Source: E44-bin32 sp041573795
Lineage (GTDB): Bacteria > Chloroflexota > Anaerolineae > Anaerolineales > E44-bin32
DNA: 15,551 nt
Direction of reading: 5' to 3'
Assembly (NCBI GenBank): GCA_041573795.1
Contig: JBFFQB010000080.1
Location: forward strand, 1-15,551
Below, piece after piece: positions 14,654 through 15,551 of the stretch (its first letter is position 1; each line of letters begins with the position of its first letter). Under the pieces are notes generated by a model. That model ran no database searches, had not been told where the DNA came from, and worked only from the letters and a program-made list of their open reading frames with translations. Position numbers and translations under genes: made by a program.

Positions 14654-15551
14654 ATGGATGAGGCGAACACCACTTTCACGAATGATTACCTCTGGACCAA
14701 CATGATGGTGGGCGAAGTTTTCCCCACGGCGACGACGCCGAGCACCTGGTCGGTATGGGGGGATTTCTTCAACATGCTCTCAATGGGCGACGTTCCCACG
14801 ATCGACTGCATTGCGGGTCGGCCCTACCTCAACTATAGCCTGACATACTCCTTCATCCACAAGATCATGCGCTCGCATGAGCGCGCCATGGCCATGATCA
14901 GAGATTCGATCGGAATCCCACCGGCTGGCGTGGATATACCCGCCTTCCCTGTTTCCTGGAAAACCTTCCTATTCGAGATTCTGCCGCGTGAAGCCAGGAA
15001 TCAGCGAAAGAAGAATAAGCTTAGAAAAACTGCATCTGAATTCCTGCCACGAGTACGAGAACGTTGCCAGGAACTTAAAATCCGCATCAAAAGCGCATCA
15101 GCAGACGAGTTGATCGTTCTGTGGAGCAAGGCGATCAGACCCCTGTGGATTGAAATTCACCCCCTGCAAGATAAGATGAACGAAGAACTCAATCAATTGA
15201 CTCAAAAACTTAAATCTGAATTGAGCAAACTTCTGGGAGAGGAGCAAGCCAATGCGCTATTGACGACCATCAGCAGTTCTGGGGAACTGGCCAGCTTGGG
15301 TCCTCTCCTGGGTCTCTCCAAAGTCGCAGGTGGGGAAATGAGTCGTGAAGAATATTCCCAGCGCTATGGCCACCGCGGCCCGCATGAAAATGAACTGGCT
15401 GCGCTGCGACCCTACGAGGATCTAAATTGGCTTGACACGCAGTTGAAGGAATTCGCCAAGTCACCCATCGATGTGATCACGTTGTTTGAAAAACGCAAAT
15501 CTGAATTCGAGGCTGTTCTGGATAGCACCACGCAACAACTTCCAGGCAAGA
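14654..15551 (+). CDS. Second PEP-utilising-enzyme-like protein lacking the ATP-grasp domain (partial, runs off the window)
   Basis: An open frame of 299 codons from ATG 14654 to the window end. It opens directly with the middle-domain motif (LWTNMMVGEVFPTATTP, residues 13-29), which corresponds to RASIVDMMPDPLSPLF of the preceding protein, and later has RYGHRGPHENELAALRPYED (236-255), the family's HRGPHE-type signature. No ATP-binding domain is present, so it is either a substrate-domain paralog or a middle plus phospho-His protein that depends on the first protein for ATP. The C-terminal His domain, if any, lies outside the window. AGGAG (14642-14646) overlaps the preceding TAG stop, 7 nt before the ATG, so the two genes are likely translationally coupled and made in similar amounts. 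Confidence 0.87.
   Translation, partial: MDEANTTFTNDYLWTNMMVGEVFPTATTPSTWSVWGDFFNMLSMGDVPTIDCIAGRPYLNYSLTYSFIHKIMRSHERAMAMIRDSIGIPPAGVDIPAFPVSWKTFLFEILPREARNQRKKNKLRKTASEFLPRVRERCQELKIRIKSASADELIVLWSKAIRPLWIEIHPLQDKMNEELNQLTQKLKSELSKLLGEEQANALLTTISSSGELASLGPLLGLSKVAGGEMSREEYSQRYGHRGPHENELAALRPYEDLNWLDTQLKEFAKSPIDVITLFEKRKSEFEAVLDSTTQQLPGK

Noticed and set aside
13939..14679. Leftward 246-codon open frame opposite the PEP-synthase-like gene
   Set aside because: Antisense shadow of the conserved C-terminal His domain; Cys- and His-rich translation without family pattern.

Overview
The window looks like chromosomal DNA from a mesophilic to thermophilic bacterium of the Chloroflexota, most likely an Anaerolineae-type lineage. 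This is inferred from gene content and style: a long MalT/LuxR-type STAND regulator followed by a small stand-alone domain gene, PEP-synthase-like proteins in tandem, ArsA-type ATPases without arsenic genes, moderate GC, and clear AGGAG ribosome-binding sites. No rRNA, tRNA, CRISPR array, insertion sequence or phage module is visible.

Left edge (1-548): the last 103 codons of a rightward gene for an alkaline-phosphatase/phosphodiesterase-superfamily protein, then about 230 bp of featureless DNA where it converges with the next leftward gene.

Leftward block (8192 back to 549). It starts with a carbon-starvation (CstA) family transporter. Next come a small CxxC thioredoxin-like protein, two paralogous small proteins of about 95 aa, two different ArsA/Get3-like P-loop ATPases, and a membrane protein with TPR repeats. 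A short-chain dehydrogenase-like protein and a PanE/ApbA-like reductase follow, probably as a separate two-gene unit behind their own weak promoter. The cstA to TPR section is the most interesting part. It reads as one co-oriented module with a transporter, a redox protein, paired ATPases, paired small partners and a membrane-bound scaffold, and it does not fit arsenic resistance because the two ATPases have one cysteine between them. The two ATPases are degenerate in different places (switch I in one, switch II in the other), which suggests an obligate heterodimer.

Divergent control region (8193-8925): 733 bp without a convincing gene. It holds a good leftward promoter for cstA whose transcript would begin with a 10-bp stem-loop, a near-consensus rightward promoter about 280 bp before the regulator gene, and a cluster of TGAAC/GTTCA half-sites between the two promoters.

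Rightward block (8926 to the end): an 895-aa MalT-like LuxR-family regulator ending in a rho-independent terminator, a 96-aa protein of unknown function, a full-length PEP-synthase-like / rifampicin-phosphotransferase-like protein (870 aa, predicted phospho-histidine at 827), and the start of a second protein homologous to the middle domain of that enzyme but lacking the ATP-binding domain. The second gene overlaps its Shine-Dalgarno with the stop codon of the first, so the two are probably translationally coupled. All functions are from reading motifs and from general family knowledge; no database search was possible.
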